Below, one piece after another: positions 1-10,100 of a DNA stretch of 64,000 nucleotides. The translations under genes and the position numbers were made by a program. The stretch is from an uncultured Lachnospiraceae bacterium. Its GTDB lineage: Bacteria > Bacillota > Clostridia > Lachnospirales > Lachnospiraceae. The stretch is taken from positions 62,001-126,000 of the forward strand of contig CACYTU010000001.1 of NCBI GenBank assembly GCA_902777355.1, in the 5' to 3' direction. The notes below the pieces were generated by a model. The model was given only the letters and a program-made list of their open reading frames with translations. It was not told the origin of the DNA and ran no database searches. Positions within the stretch are counted from its first letter, which is position 1. Every line of letters starts with the position of its first letter.

Positions 1-993
1 TGCGACACCCTTCCTCCCATGAGCTACCGCGGCCCGGGCGGAAAACTGGCCGGATTCGATATAGAGATCATTCTGCGGATGGCTAAGGAACTGGACGTGC
101 ATGTCGAGTTCAAGGGGATGGAGTTTTCAGCCGTCCTGCCCTCTGTAGAATCCGGAATGGCCCCGATGGGAACGGGGTCAATTGTTGTGTCTCCCGAGCG
201 AAAGGAAGTCGTTGATTTTATAGAATATCACCCCGCCTCCTATGTCCTGATTGTCCGCTCTCTGGGGAATGAAGAGACAGGCGTTGGATTCTTTGCAGGT
301 CTGAAACAGAGCTTTTACAGGACTTTTATCAAAGAAAATCGCTATCGCCTGGTGCTCTCAGGATTTCTGACTACTCTCATAACCTCCTTTATGTCCGGCA
401 TCTTCGGGCTGATCCTGGCCTTCTGCCTGATCTTTCTGCGCCACAAAGACAACCGCCTGATCAATCGCCTGATCGGTATCTACACCAGCCTTGTGGCAGG
501 GATACCGGCGGTCGTCATTCTCATGGTTCTCTACTACATTGTATTCGGGAAATCAGGCCTTTCCGCGATCATAGTTGCCATCATCGGATTCTCGATCATC
601 TTCGCCGCCCGCGCATTCGGTGTGATCTGGAACACGCTTGAAGGGATCGACCCCGGACAGAGAGAGGCGGCGTTGGCACTGGGATACACGGAAGCCCGGG
701 CTTTTAGGGAGCTTATCCTGCCTCAGGCCCAGCGGGGCTACAGACCTCTGCTCGTCGCGCAGTTTGTCTCCCTTGTCAAGGAGACCAGCATAGCGGGCTA
801 CATCACTGTCGTGGAACTCACCCGTGCCGGCGACCTGATCCGCAGCAGGACCATGGAGGCCTTCTTCCCCCTGCTGTCGATCGCCCTGATCTACTTTGTC
901 CTGATCTGGCTTCTGGAAAGGATAGCCGGGCTGTTGGACAAACACCTGGCAAAGAAACACGAAGAACGAAAGATCAAGGGGGTGGATGCATGA
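1..993 (+). CDS. Amino-acid ABC transporter substrate-binding/permease fusion (5' truncated by window)
   Basis: The reading frame is open from base 1, so the true start lies outside the window. Residues 1 to about 92 look like the end of a family 3 solute-binding domain (GGKLAGFDIEI and the IVVSPERKEVVDF stretch typical of polar amino-acid receptors). From about residue 110 it becomes a polytopic inner-membrane permease of the HisM/GlnP type. About five hydrophobic segments and the cytoplasmic EAA loop (EAALALGYTEARAFRELILP, near residue 222), which docks the ATPase, are visible. Fused receptor-permease proteins are common in Firmicutes. The stop overlaps the start of the ATPase gene by ATGA, so the two are translationally coupled. 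Substrate identity cannot be read from this fragment; polar amino acids are likely. Confidence 0.88.
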   Translation, partial: CDTLPPMSYRGPGGKLAGFDIEIILRMAKELDVHVEFKGMEFSAVLPSVESGMAPMGTGSIVVSPERKEVVDFIEYHPASYVLIVRSLGNEETGVGFFAGLKQSFYRTFIKENRYRLVLSGFLTTLITSFMSGIFGLILAFCLIFLRHKDNRLINRLIGIYTSLVAGIPAVVILMVLYYIVFGKSGLSAIIVAIIGFSIIFAARAFGVIWNTLEGIDPGQREAALALGYTEARAFRELILPQAQRGYRPLLVAQFVSLVKETSIAGYITVVELTRAGDLIRSRTMEAFFPLLSIALIYFVLIWLLERIAGLLDKHLAKKHEERKIKGVDA

Positions 994-2234
994 GTCTGAT
1001 AGAGATCAGAGATCTGAAAAAAGAATATGGCTCTGTCTCCCCTCTGAAGGGAGTCAACGCGGACATCGAAGAGGGAGAAGTGATCAGCATCATCGGCCCA
1101 TCCGGGACCGGTAAATCCACTCTGCTCCGCTGTATCAACCGGCTGGAGACCCCCACCTCGGGAACCGTGACCGTGGACGGCGTAAACGTATGCGACCCTT
1201 CCGCCGACCTTCCCAAAGTTCGCAGAATCATGGGCATGGTCTTCCAGTCCTTTAACCTCTTTCCCCACAAAATGGCGGTGGAAAATATCATGATCCCCCA
1301 GCAGAGTCTTCTGGGAAAATCTCCTCAGGACGCCTACAGCGAAGCCATGGAACAGCTGACCAGAGTCGGTCTGGCCGATAAGGCACGTCACTATCCCGAC
1401 GAACTTTCCGGCGGCCAGAAACAGCGCGTCGCCATCGCCAGAGCCCTTGCCATGCATCCAAAGATCCTGCTTTTCGACGAGCCGACCAGCGCTCTGGATC
1501 CCACCATGGTGTCCGAAGTGCTCTCCGTCATCCGCGACCTGGCCGGCACCGGCCTGACCATGCTGATCGTGACCCACGAAATGCGCCTTGCCAAAAACGT
1601 CTCCGACCGGATCTTCTTCATGAACGAGGGCGAGATCTGTGAAGAGGGACCTCCCGAGCAGATCTTCGAAAATCCCCTCCGAGAGGCCACCAGGAACTTT
1701 ATTTTCCGCATCCGCAACTGGAATTACAAGCTGTCCCCCACCGAACAGGACTTCCCCGCAATGATGGCTTCCCTGGAAAAATTCTGCAAGGACCAGTTCC
1801 TCGGCAGACGCCAGGCCGACAACTGCCAGCTTGCCGTGGAGGAACTGACCGCGTCCGTGCTCCTTCCTGCCATCAACCGTACCGGACAGGGCTCCTTCTC
1901 CCTCACTCTCCAGGCCGGGGAAGAAGGCACCAACCGCCAGCTCACGATTGACGGAAGCGATTTCCCCGAGTGGAAACCGATAGCGGACAAGCTGACAGAG
2001 ATAATTCCTGCGGATGAAGGTGCTGCGATGGCCGAAAGGACTTCCGCTGGGAAAGCAGGGATAGAAAAATTGGCGAAAAACGGTGCAGACACCGCAGGAA
2101 AAGAAATAGAGGAGGCCTCCGCAGCGATTCTCGCAAAACTACTCAGACGACTGTCTGAAGAAGAGCAGGTCGAGGAAAAAGCTGAGGAAAATGCTGAGGT
2201 GAAGATCGGTACTATGGCGTTCAGGATACTGTAA
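990..2234 (+). CDS. Amino-acid ABC transporter ATPase with unusual C-terminal extension
   Basis: This is the ATP-hydrolysing subunit that powers the upstream permease. Residues 1-240 are a standard GlnQ/HisP-type cassette: Walker A GPSGTGKS near residue 37, signature LSGGQ near 139, Walker B LLFDEPTSALD near 160 and a downstream switch histidine (VTHEM). GlnQ proteins usually end at about 240-250 residues; this one has 414. The extra part contains a segment (QLAVEELTASVLL, about residues 278-290) resembling the N-box helix of RsbW/SpoIIAB-type serine-kinase ATPases. An alanine/glutamate/lysine-rich stretch follows and the protein ends TMAFRIL. The extension being a GHKL-like regulatory domain is inference; the ABC assignment is firm. 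The start ATG overlaps the previous stop. Confidence 0.9.
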   Translation: MSLIEIRDLKKEYGSVSPLKGVNADIEEGEVISIIGPSGTGKSTLLRCINRLETPTSGTVTVDGVNVCDPSADLPKVRRIMGMVFQSFNLFPHKMAVENIMIPQQSLLGKSPQDAYSEAMEQLTRVGLADKARHYPDELSGGQKQRVAIARALAMHPKILLFDEPTSALDPTMVSEVLSVIRDLAGTGLTMLIVTHEMRLAKNVSDRIFFMNEGEICEEGPPEQIFENPLREATRNFIFRIRNWNYKLSPTEQDFPAMMASLEKFCKDQFLGRRQADNCQLAVEELTASVLLPAINRTGQGSFSLTLQAGEEGTNRQLTIDGSDFPEWKPIADKLTEIIPADEGAAMAERTSAGKAGIEKLAKNGADTAGKEIEEASAAILAKLLRRLSEEEQVEEKAEENAEVKIGTMAFRIL

Positions 2235-2271
2235 TCAAAATGAAAATGACACTCATATGGAGTGGATACAG

Positions 2272-2376
2272 ATGAAAGACTACATTGATATGATGTCAGG
2301 TCGGAATGACATACTGGTGAGAATATATAATACAAAACGGCGAGGAGACTTTCTCTCCTATAATTGGGGAGAATGA
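2272..2376 (+). CDS. Small ORF, 34 residues, unknown
   Basis: An ATG with GGAG nine bases upstream (2259-2262) opens a 34-codon frame, MKDYIDMMSGRND... ending in NWGE. It lies between the ABC ATPase and the cysteine-containing small protein. A short inverted repeat (AGGAGA/TCTCCT, 2342-2358) sits inside its 3' part. I recognise no family. It could be a real small protein, the remnant of a longer gene, or chance. Confidence 0.25.
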   Translation: MKDYIDMMSGRNDILVRIYNTKRRGDFLSYNWGE

Positions 2377-2423
2377 TTATTTTGGCGCACTGAGTTCTGA
2401 TTTGTATACTGGAGGTAGATAGA

Positions 2424-2690
2424 ATGGCTTGGGGATATGAAAAGAGTTTCACAGTGGAGCATGATGATACAGTCAGAAAAAAACTGAATTGCCGGGATTG
2501 CACAAATTATGATTCTTCTGACCGGTCGTGTATGAAACGCCCTTTTTATATGCCGGAAGATGGATATGGACAGTGGAAAAACTGCAAATATTTTGAATTG
2601 GATACGCATACCAGTAATTATGATTCGAAGCTCATGCAGTACAGAGACCACATTAGAAGAAAGCAGGCAAGAAAAGTCAGGGAAATGTAG
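2424..2690 (+). CDS. Small cysteine-containing hypothetical protein (88 aa)
   Basis: The start is supported by GGAGG at 2411-2415, eight bases before the ATG. The 88-residue product is hydrophilic. It has four cysteines, CRDC at about residue 24 and single cysteines near 36 and 54 (NCKYF). This spacing could bind a metal ion, but the pattern is not a named zinc finger that I recognise. The tail is basic (HIRRKQARKVREM). No signal peptide or membrane segment is visible. It sits just upstream of the first methyltransferase copy. Function unknown. Confidence 0.5.
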   Translation: MAWGYEKSFTVEHDDTVRKKLNCRDCTNYDSSDRSCMKRPFYMPEDGYGQWKNCKYFELDTHTSNYDSKLMQYRDHIRRKQARKVREM

Positions 2691-2739
2691 TAGTGTGAAT
2701 TTTATCGTTTCCTTAAAAGATGATGGATCTATCGAGAAC

Positions 2740-3336
2740 ATGAATACAAACACCACACTTGATTATTACAATAATAACGCCCATAGCTTCACTACGGACA
2801 CCCTGGATGTCGAATTCTCCGACATCCAGGACCGTTTTCTCACCGAACTTCAGCCCGGGGCTTTAATCCTTGATTTTGGCTGCGGTTCCGGCCGTGACAG
2901 CCGATATTTCCTTCAAAAAGGATACAGAGTTGAGGCCTGCGACGGGTCGGAAGAAATGGTAAAAACTGCAACCCAAAATGCGGGGATTCCTGTAAAGCAG
3001 ATGTTGTTTTCTGAGCTGGATGAACAGGAACAATATGATGGTATCTTTGCCTGTGCATCGATTCTGCATGTGCCGTCAGCAGAGCTTCCTGACATCATCG
3101 GGAAGATGAAGAAAGCTGTGAAAAAGGGCGGAGTCCTGTACGTTTCTTTTAAACACGGGACATTTGAGGGCGTCCGTAACGGCAGGTATTTTACGGATCA
3201 GACAGAGGAGAGCCTCAAACAGATCCTGGATCAGGTTGGAGGTTTGGATGTTATCAGCACTGGAATTACTGGGGATGTCAGACCGGGAAGAGAAGACGAG
3301 AAATGGCTGAATACCTTGCTTCGCAGGCAAGGCTAA
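2740..3336 (+). CDS. Class I SAM-dependent methyltransferase, copy 1
   Basis: A 198-residue Rossmann-fold methyltransferase. The glycine-rich SAM-binding motif is LDFGCGSGRDSRYFLQKGY, followed by the acidic motif II residue in VEACDGSEEMV. The fold and size resemble UbiE/TehB-like small-molecule or protein methyltransferases. There is no NPPY or DPPY motif, so it is not a typical DNA modification enzyme. The frame stays open upstream to 2560. I chose the ATG at 2740 because the second copy at 16814 begins with the same MNTNTTLDYYNNNA and because DNA similarity between the copies starts there. The two genes are the same length and, by eye, about 90% identical at the DNA level. They are direct repeats flanking the four-gene cassette. 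Its natural substrate cannot be told. Confidence 0.8.
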   Translation: MNTNTTLDYYNNNAHSFTTDTLDVEFSDIQDRFLTELQPGALILDFGCGSGRDSRYFLQKGYRVEACDGSEEMVKTATQNAGIPVKQMLFSELDEQEQYDGIFACASILHVPSAELPDIIGKMKKAVKKGGVLYVSFKHGTFEGVRNGRYFTDQTEESLKQILDQVGGLDVISTGITGDVRPGREDEKWLNTLLRRQG

Positions 3337-3424
3337 TTCTGGAAATGTTACCATAAAGGGACGAGAAATGGCTGAATGCCTTGCTCCGCAGGCAGGGCTG
3401 ATTTCGGTAACTTCCATTTTTAAG
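3295..3424 (+). repeat. 65-bp tandem duplication of the methyltransferase 3' end
   Basis: The last ~42 bases of the methyltransferase gene plus some spacer (from 3295, GACGAGAAATGGCTGAAT) recur from 3360 with a few substitutions. The period is 65 bp and the match fades at about 3424. The second unit is not translated as part of the gene. It is either a local tandem duplication or the relic 3' end of a third methyltransferase copy. Confidence 0.75.
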
Positions 3425-3561
3425 GATTATAAATGCGTTTTTGGAATCGCAAGTATATTAAAAAAGATAAAAGTCAGTTTTTGGATAAAACCATAGAAGG
3501 ATAGAAATTAATACTAGTTAGAGTAATCCGGGAATAATACAATCGCGAAAAGGATCGAATA

Positions 3562-6500
3562 ATGGCCAGGTTTGCACAAGGTGATGTTGTAAGATTAAAG
3601 TCCGATAATTCAATCGAAGGCGCTGTAATTAATGTTCTTGAAGGCAGCGGTGAGATACGGTATCAAGTCTTTACAGGGACCATGGGGATTCAGACTTATT
3701 ATGAATCTCAGCTGGTTTCTAAAGAAATTAAGAGCACATTGGAACAAGTGGATTCTGCCCGTTTCAATGCAGGCCTGACAGCATCTTTGATTCGGAATCC
3801 TTCTTTATCCAGCCTCTATTCTCTGAATTCGGCAAGAATCGACTTCATTCCTCATCAGTTCAGACCTGTTCTGAAGTTTATCAAATCCGACCGCCCCCGC
3901 CTCCTGATTGCGGATGGTGTCGGAGTTGGTAAAACGATTGAAGCCGGTTTGATTCTGCGTGAAATGAAGGCAAGACGCAATTTGGAGTCGGTTCTTGTCA
4001 TTTGTCCTCGTCCGCTTGTCACTGAGCAGAAGTGGGAATCGGAAATGGAACGTTTTGACGAGGAATTCGATTATCTGAACGGTGAACGTTTCCGTTATTG
4101 TATTAAAGAGATGGATTATGAGGGAGAGTGGCCTGACAAATACAAAAAGGCTGTTCTGCCTTATTCGCTGTTTGATGAGGCCAATGTAGTGGGCGGAAAA
4201 GCAGGGAAAAAGGCCCACCTGGGGCTTTTACAGCTGGATCCTCCTCCGAAATTCGATCTGGTTATCGTAGATGAGGCGCATCATATTAGGAATACTGCCA
4301 CCTATGCATATCAGGCAGTCAAGCAGTTCTGCGATAACGCGGAGGCGGTTATTTTCCTGACGGCTACACCTGTTCAGCTGGAATATGATGAGCTGTTTGT
4401 GATGCTCAATCTTCTCAGACCTGATTTATTTATTGATAAAGATACTTTCCACAACATGGCTGAGCCGAATGCCTACATTAACCATGCTGCTGCGCTTGTG
4501 CGTGCGCAAAAGGAAAACTGGCAGTCGGAAGCATTTGATGAACTGAAGGCAGCTTGTGTTAATACGTCATGGGGACGTATGGTTATTTCAAAAAATCCTG
4601 TAGCGCTTCAGGCGATAAAAACCCTGCAAAAGGAAAATATCTCTCCGGAGGAGAGAGTACGCCTTATTTCCGATATTGAAGGCCTGCACACATTTTCCAA
4701 TATCATCAGCCGCACAAGAAGGCGGGATATTGGCCAATTTACCCTCCGTAAGGCGACGACAGTGGAAGTTCCTTTTACTGCCGAGCAGAAAGTGCTTCAT
4801 GACAGTATTTTGAATGTCATACATGAGATTCTTTCTACAATTCACTGCACGGAAAACACAAAGTTCATGATGACGACGATACGCCGTCAGGTTGCATCCT
4901 GCCTTTTTGGGCTCGTACCTATGCTGGAAGATATTCTTTATCGGCACATTGAGGAACTTGTGGACGATGAGTATATGAATGGCGCAATGCTCAAGGGGGA
5001 AACAGAAGGCAGATCGATCGAACACCGTATTCAGGATATTATTGTTCTCGCGCGAAATCTCCCCGCTAACGATCCTAAGCTGAACCGGTTGATTCAGATT
5101 GTCGAAGACAAGCAGAAACAGACCAATAAAAGGGTCATGATCTTCAGCAGCTTTAAACACACGCTGCGTTATTTATACCGTAAGCTGACAGAAAAAGGAT
5201 TCCGTGTCGGTATGATACACGGAGAAGTACCGGATGAGGAACGCCGCCAGCTTAGAGACAGATTTGAGTCAAAACCGGAGAAGGAAGAAGCTCTGGATAT
5301 TTTACTCTTCTCAGAAGTGGGCTGCGAAGGCCTGGATTATCAGTTCTGCGACTGCATGATAAATTATGACCTTCCCTGGAATCCCATGAGGGTGGAACAG
5401 AGAATCGGGCGTATCGACAGAAACGGACAGAGAAGCGAGAGTGTCTCTATCTTTAATATGGTGACTCCGGGAACGGTGGACTTTGATATTTATGAAAGAT
5501 GCCTGAACCGAATCGGAGTTTTCCGTCAGTCTATCGGTGATTGTGAAGAGATTCTTGGATCTTTGTCTTCGGAAATCAGATCTATTGTTGAGAATTTCCA
5601 TATGACGGAGGAAGAGAGGAAAGAGAAGCTCCAGCAGCTGACAGACAATAAGATAAGACTGCTTCAGGAACAGCTCCTGCTGGAGGATAAACAGAGAGAT
5701 TTATTTGGGATTAAAGTGCCGGATACATCTTTTTCAGAGGAATTGGAGAACGCGACTAATTATTGGCTTTCTCCTGAAAACCTCTGTAACATGGTTCATA
5801 CTTATCTGAAATTAAGACTGGAACCTGAAAAAGAGTACATTCTCGGAGAAAAAGCCATTAAAACTCTGCGCGTCTCGAGAGAGGCAAGAAGCGCTCTTCT
5901 GGAGGATAATTCAAAATATAAAATCCCCAAAGGCAAAGAAAACAGGGCATGGGTTAAATTATTGAAACAAGGCGACCTTCACATTCATATTACTTTTGAC
6001 GGAAACAGCGTTAAAAACGAGAAGGACGTAGAGCTAATATCAATGTCTCATCCACTTGTAAAGCAGGCCGCTGCTTTCCTTGAGAGTGAGAATAAGACCG
6101 TCACGGTATTCAGAGCGAAGACCAATGAGTTTCAATCAGGTGAATATCCGTTTGCTGTATTTCAATGGAAAATGTCGGGTGATCGAGAAGATCTTCAACT
6201 CAAGCCGATCAGCTCTTATCCTGAGTTGAATAATTCGATTTTGAATCTTTTAAAAAAGAGTGAAAATCTTGATATCGAAATCGGGAAAGATCCCGAAAAC
6301 TGGGATGATGTTGAAATGCTCCATCATAGTTTGTGGGAAGAGGAACTTGTGAACCACAGACAAAGAACCAGAGAACTCATTCAATACAAAACGGGAAGCC
6401 TCACAACAAGTCATAACGCGCGTATGGCTCAGTTGGAGGAGCAGCTTGAAAAAGCGACGAATTCCCGGATCAGGAGAATGAAAGAGGGAGAAATCCGTAA

Positions 6501-6978
6501 TGCTGTCGCTGACTACGAACATCACATGGAAGAACTGGAACAGGCGATAAAAAAAGCGGATATTCTGCCGGAAACGCTTGCCTACGGCCTGCTTATTGTG
6601 GAACCGGATAACAGTCCCGCTTTGATGGGGGACAGTAAAAAAATAGATGACAGAAGCGGCTTTGATAACAAAGTGATACACAAGAAAGAGTCTTTTAACA
6701 CTTTCCGGGAGGCGGTTTCATTTATTAATAAGGAATATGGACGCAAAAGCCTCCTGCATCCTGACAAAATGATAAGTATGCTCAATGAAATAGCTCCCCA
6801 GTTCAGTAGAGAAATAAAGCAGCTTGTAAAAATAAGCGAAGCCGGGGTATTTGATCTACTGACCGGGGAATCCGGTCCGAATGTTGATGGTGCTTTCGAA
6901 ATCATGATTGCAAATCTGGGATATACAGAGGAAGAAGCTGAGAAGATTTTTCAGAATTTGGAGCCTTTTTTTGAATAA
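3562..6978 (+). CDS. SNF2/RapA-like helicase-translocase, first gene of a defence-like cassette
   Basis: A 1138-residue SF2 ATPase of the SNF2/RapA type, expected to move along double-stranded DNA or strip bound protein. Visible motifs are the Walker A variant ADGVGVGKTIEAGLI (about residue 117), the DEAH box VDEAHH (about 237), motif III FLTATPVQ (about 265) and a helicase C domain ending with MRVEQRIGRIDRNGQ (about 607-620). The first 50 residues (VRLKSDNSIEGAVI...) look like a small SH3/KOW-type beta domain. The C-terminal 450 residues hold charged coiled-coil stretches and no nuclease motif I can see. The start has AAGGA seven bases upstream. SNF2 proteins of this kind occur in DISARM (DrmD) and other defence loci. 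The neighbours here are not the DISARM set. Confidence 0.82.
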   Translation: MARFAQGDVVRLKSDNSIEGAVINVLEGSGEIRYQVFTGTMGIQTYYESQLVSKEIKSTLEQVDSARFNAGLTASLIRNPSLSSLYSLNSARIDFIPHQFRPVLKFIKSDRPRLLIADGVGVGKTIEAGLILREMKARRNLESVLVICPRPLVTEQKWESEMERFDEEFDYLNGERFRYCIKEMDYEGEWPDKYKKAVLPYSLFDEANVVGGKAGKKAHLGLLQLDPPPKFDLVIVDEAHHIRNTATYAYQAVKQFCDNAEAVIFLTATPVQLEYDELFVMLNLLRPDLFIDKDTFHNMAEPNAYINHAAALVRAQKENWQSEAFDELKAACVNTSWGRMVISKNPVALQAIKTLQKENISPEERVRLISDIEGLHTFSNIISRTRRRDIGQFTLRKATTVEVPFTAEQKVLHDSILNVIHEILSTIHCTENTKFMMTTIRRQVASCLFGLVPMLEDILYRHIEELVDDEYMNGAMLKGETEGRSIEHRIQDIIVLARNLPANDPKLNRLIQIVEDKQKQTNKRVMIFSSFKHTLRYLYRKLTEKGFRVGMIHGEVPDEERRQLRDRFESKPEKEEALDILLFSEVGCEGLDYQFCDCMINYDLPWNPMRVEQRIGRIDRNGQRSESVSIFNMVTPGTVDFDIYERCLNRIGVFRQSIGDCEEILGSLSSEIRSIVENFHMTEEERKEKLQQLTDNKIRLLQEQLLLEDKQRDLFGIKVPDTSFSEELENATNYWLSPENLCNMVHTYLKLRLEPEKEYILGEKAIKTLRVSREARSALLEDNSKYKIPKGKENRAWVKLLKQGDLHIHITFDGNSVKNEKDVELISMSHPLVKQAAAFLESENKTVTVFRAKTNEFQSGEYPFAVFQWKMSGDREDLQLKPISSYPELNNSILNLLKKSENLDIEIGKDPENWDDVEMLHHSLWEEELVNHRQRTRELIQYKTGSLTTSHNARMAQLEEQLEKATNSRIRRMKEGEIRNAVADYEHHMEELEQAIKKADILPETLAYGLLIVEPDNSPALMGDSKKIDDRSGFDNKVIHKKESFNTFREAVSFINKEYGRKSLLHPDKMISMLNEIAPQFSREIKQLVKISEAGVFDLLTGESGPNVDGAFEIMIANLGYTEEEAEKIFQNLEPFFE

Positions 6979-7109
6979 TAATGGCTGGAAAAATTGAATT
7001 GGACGGGTTTATTGGTACGATGATTTTTGGAATTCCAGTCTGAAAACCATTCGGATTGAAAAACGGTTCAGAATCAGTATTACAGCTATCTGGAGGGAGT
7101 AGAGAAAAT

Positions 7110-10100
7110 ATGCCGCAGGAAAAGATATCCTACGAAGAAATACGAAGCAAGAAAGTCGAGGAGTACGGTACTCAGTTTAAAGACTGGATTTGGATTCTGG
7201 TCAAGCAGTATAAGGACAGGACTCATTTTCTGTTCGAACTATTGCAAAATGCAGAGGACGCCAAGGCCACAAGTGTCAGACTCATCCTCGAAAAGGATAT
7301 GCTGATTATCGAACACAACGGTATTTTGTTCTCGAAAGACGATGTTGTCAGCATCACGAAAGTCGCCAAAAGTACAAAAGGAGCTGGCGGCGCCGGCAGT
7401 ATCGGCAGATTTGGTATCGGCTTTAAATCAGTATATGCTTATGCTTCCACTCCTAAGATCTATTCCGGGGATTATGCGTTTGAAATACGTGATTTCATTT
7501 ATCCTTATGAAATCCATCATATAGATCTGGACCATGATTGGACGCGGATAGAAATTCCTTTTAATAACGGAGAGATTGAGCCTCAGAAAGCTTTTTTGGA
7601 AATTCACAGGGCTTTACGTGAGCAGATACGTTCCGATACCCTTTTATTCCTGAATAATATCTCTGATCTTAAAATATTCCTGAACGGGAGCAGTGATGTA
7701 ATACATATTTCAAAGGAGGACAGGGAGCGAAAAGACACCGGGGGCAGCGTGCTGGATGTCAACATTCTCTATGAGAAAAATCGCAGAAAGCGGGAAGAGG
7801 ATTATCTGTTATTTACCGATTGCGAGGAAGAGGCTGTCTGCATTGCCTTCAAGGTCGATGGAAAAGAGCTGGTTCCTGTTCCGAACACGAGCATTTTTAC
7901 CTTTTTCCCGACAGACAAAGAGTCGCATCAGTCGTTCTATATTCATGCACCTTTTGAGACCACGCCTGCCCGGGATAATATAGTAGAGGACAGCGAAAGA
8001 AATAAGGTCTTTATCGGCAATATATGTGAAGGTCTGCAAATGGCTTTCTGCTGGATGAGAGACAATGGATATCTGTCTCTTGCCGGACTGAATGCTACAT
8101 ATCCTATTTATCAATATCCGGAAGATTCTATTTTTTATCAGATTTATGAGAATTCGATTCGGATTATTGCTGCAGGAGAAAAGCTGATTCCGACCAACAA
8201 AGCAGGTGTTTTCAAGAGCCGGAGCGAGATTCTGCTTCCGGATAATATGTCCATTGTAGATAATTTCGACGATGATGATATCCAGAGGCTTTTTGTCAGT
8301 CATAAGATTTTCTGGATTGCAAAGGAAATATCCAAGGATAACTGCCAGCAGTTCCGGGAATTCTTGAAAAAGAACTTTAATTTTAAGACCTATACCTGGA
8401 AAGATGTCATCACCAGAATAGATGCTATTTTCCTGAAACAAAAAGATATAAAGTGGTTTGAAAGGCTGTTTCTGGCCATCAGATCCTTTGCGGTATCACG
8501 TACGGACAATCTGGGAAGTCATGGTATTGACGTAAGTCATATTCCGTTTATACGGCTTTCGGATGGCAGTCAGGTCTGTGCTTATGATCAGGGAGCACCG
8601 ACGGTATATATCAACAATCCGAAGACATGGCCTAATAAAATAGAGGCTACATTCATCCACAATAGTGTAATAAGATCTTTTTATACCGTTAATCTGAATG
8701 TTCAGGAATATAACCTTGTCACAATCGTCCTGGATGACATACTGCCCAAATACGCTGAAAAGGAAAGCATAGAAGTCTCTGCAAAGGATTTGAAGGAGAA
8801 TATCGCGGATTTAAAGACAATTAAAGACGCGATCCAAATGTCACCGGATATTAAGGGGAGCATCAGAGACTATTATGTCGTGACAGACGGTGAAAAATGG
8901 TTCAAGCCTGAAGAACTGCATATTCCTTCCGGATTTGGCAAACAAAAGCCAGAATATCGGCTGCTCCAGGGTATTAGTACACTGCGTTTTATTACACTGA
9001 ATTATCAATACGATCCAAAACTGGATGAAAAGTTTTTTGTTGATATAGGATGTCCGGACACTCTGCAGCAGAAATCCTGCACTCAGAATGAATATCTGGA
9101 TCTTGTCAAGAAATATATCGGAGGGAAAGAGAGAGAAGAAATTCGGCAGAAGATCTTTAAAAAGACCTATCAGGAAGGCTTGCGTTGGAATGTGCTTTTC
9201 GAAGGCTTCCCGGAAATGATGAATCAAATCGATTTAAAAAAGTCGTTGGGGATTGCGGGATTCCTAAGCAGGTTCGTCAATCATTTCGAGATCCATGGGG
9301 AAATTGTCGGAGCAATGGACCAGAACTTTACCGGTGCAAATGTAGACTCCATGCAGATTTATTCCGCATTGGGAATCCTATTGTCTTTTGTGCCATGGAT
9401 ATACACAAAGGACGGGATAAAGAAATCTGTTTCCGAAATACGCAGAAGAGATGTCGACGGTCTTTATGAAAAAAATGCCAAGAGGCTTATGGATATTCTT
9501 CCTTTTGTGGAAGAAAACCAGGCAATTGAAGCGATTCTTGCAGGCATTGAGGATGATACGCAGAAAGAAATGATAAAAGAACTGCTCACTGATCAGGAGA
9601 GCAGAGATAAGTTTTCAAAAGCGTGGAAGAATCTGAAGATCAAGGACTTAAAAAACAAGGATAAGAAGAATAAATCGCCCAAGGAAATACTTGAAGAAGC
9701 GGCAAAGAAAAAGGCAAAGGGTGCAGCTCCCGGACAGTCGGACGATCCTGAAGCTGTGACAAATCCCGAGCGCAGACAGAAAAAACTGGAAGATGAATTC
9801 GTGAAATCAATGGATTTCAGGAATATAGTCACCAAGACATCTCTGCGATATACATATCAGGATCGTCTTTCCGGTGAAGAAAAAGCGTTCCTGAAAATGC
9901 AATATGACGGCTATTGTCAGATTTGCAAAACCACTATCCTGAAATATGATGGGGAACATCATTTCCAGGCAATCAATGTCATGAAGACTTCAGAACTGGC
10001 TGACCAGTATAAGGGGGCTTTGGATACGGGCTGGAATTCTCTGTGTTTGTGCCCGAACTGTGCAGCAAAATATCAATATGGAGTCAAGGACATATCAAGA

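Noticed and set aside
891..1577. Long open frame on the minus strand over the ABC genes
   Set aside because: It is antisense to two clear ABC genes, has no ribosome-binding site and no family features. It arises from GC-rich codon bias.
2740..3336. Methyltransferase as the modification enzyme of a restriction system
   Set aside because: No NPPY/DPPY or cytosine-methylase PCQ motif and no target recognition domain; the size fits small-molecule or protein methyltransferases.
3433..3504. 23-codon frame with a weak ribosome-binding site before the SNF2 gene
   Set aside because: Too short, lysine-rich from AT-rich DNA, no homology that I can see.
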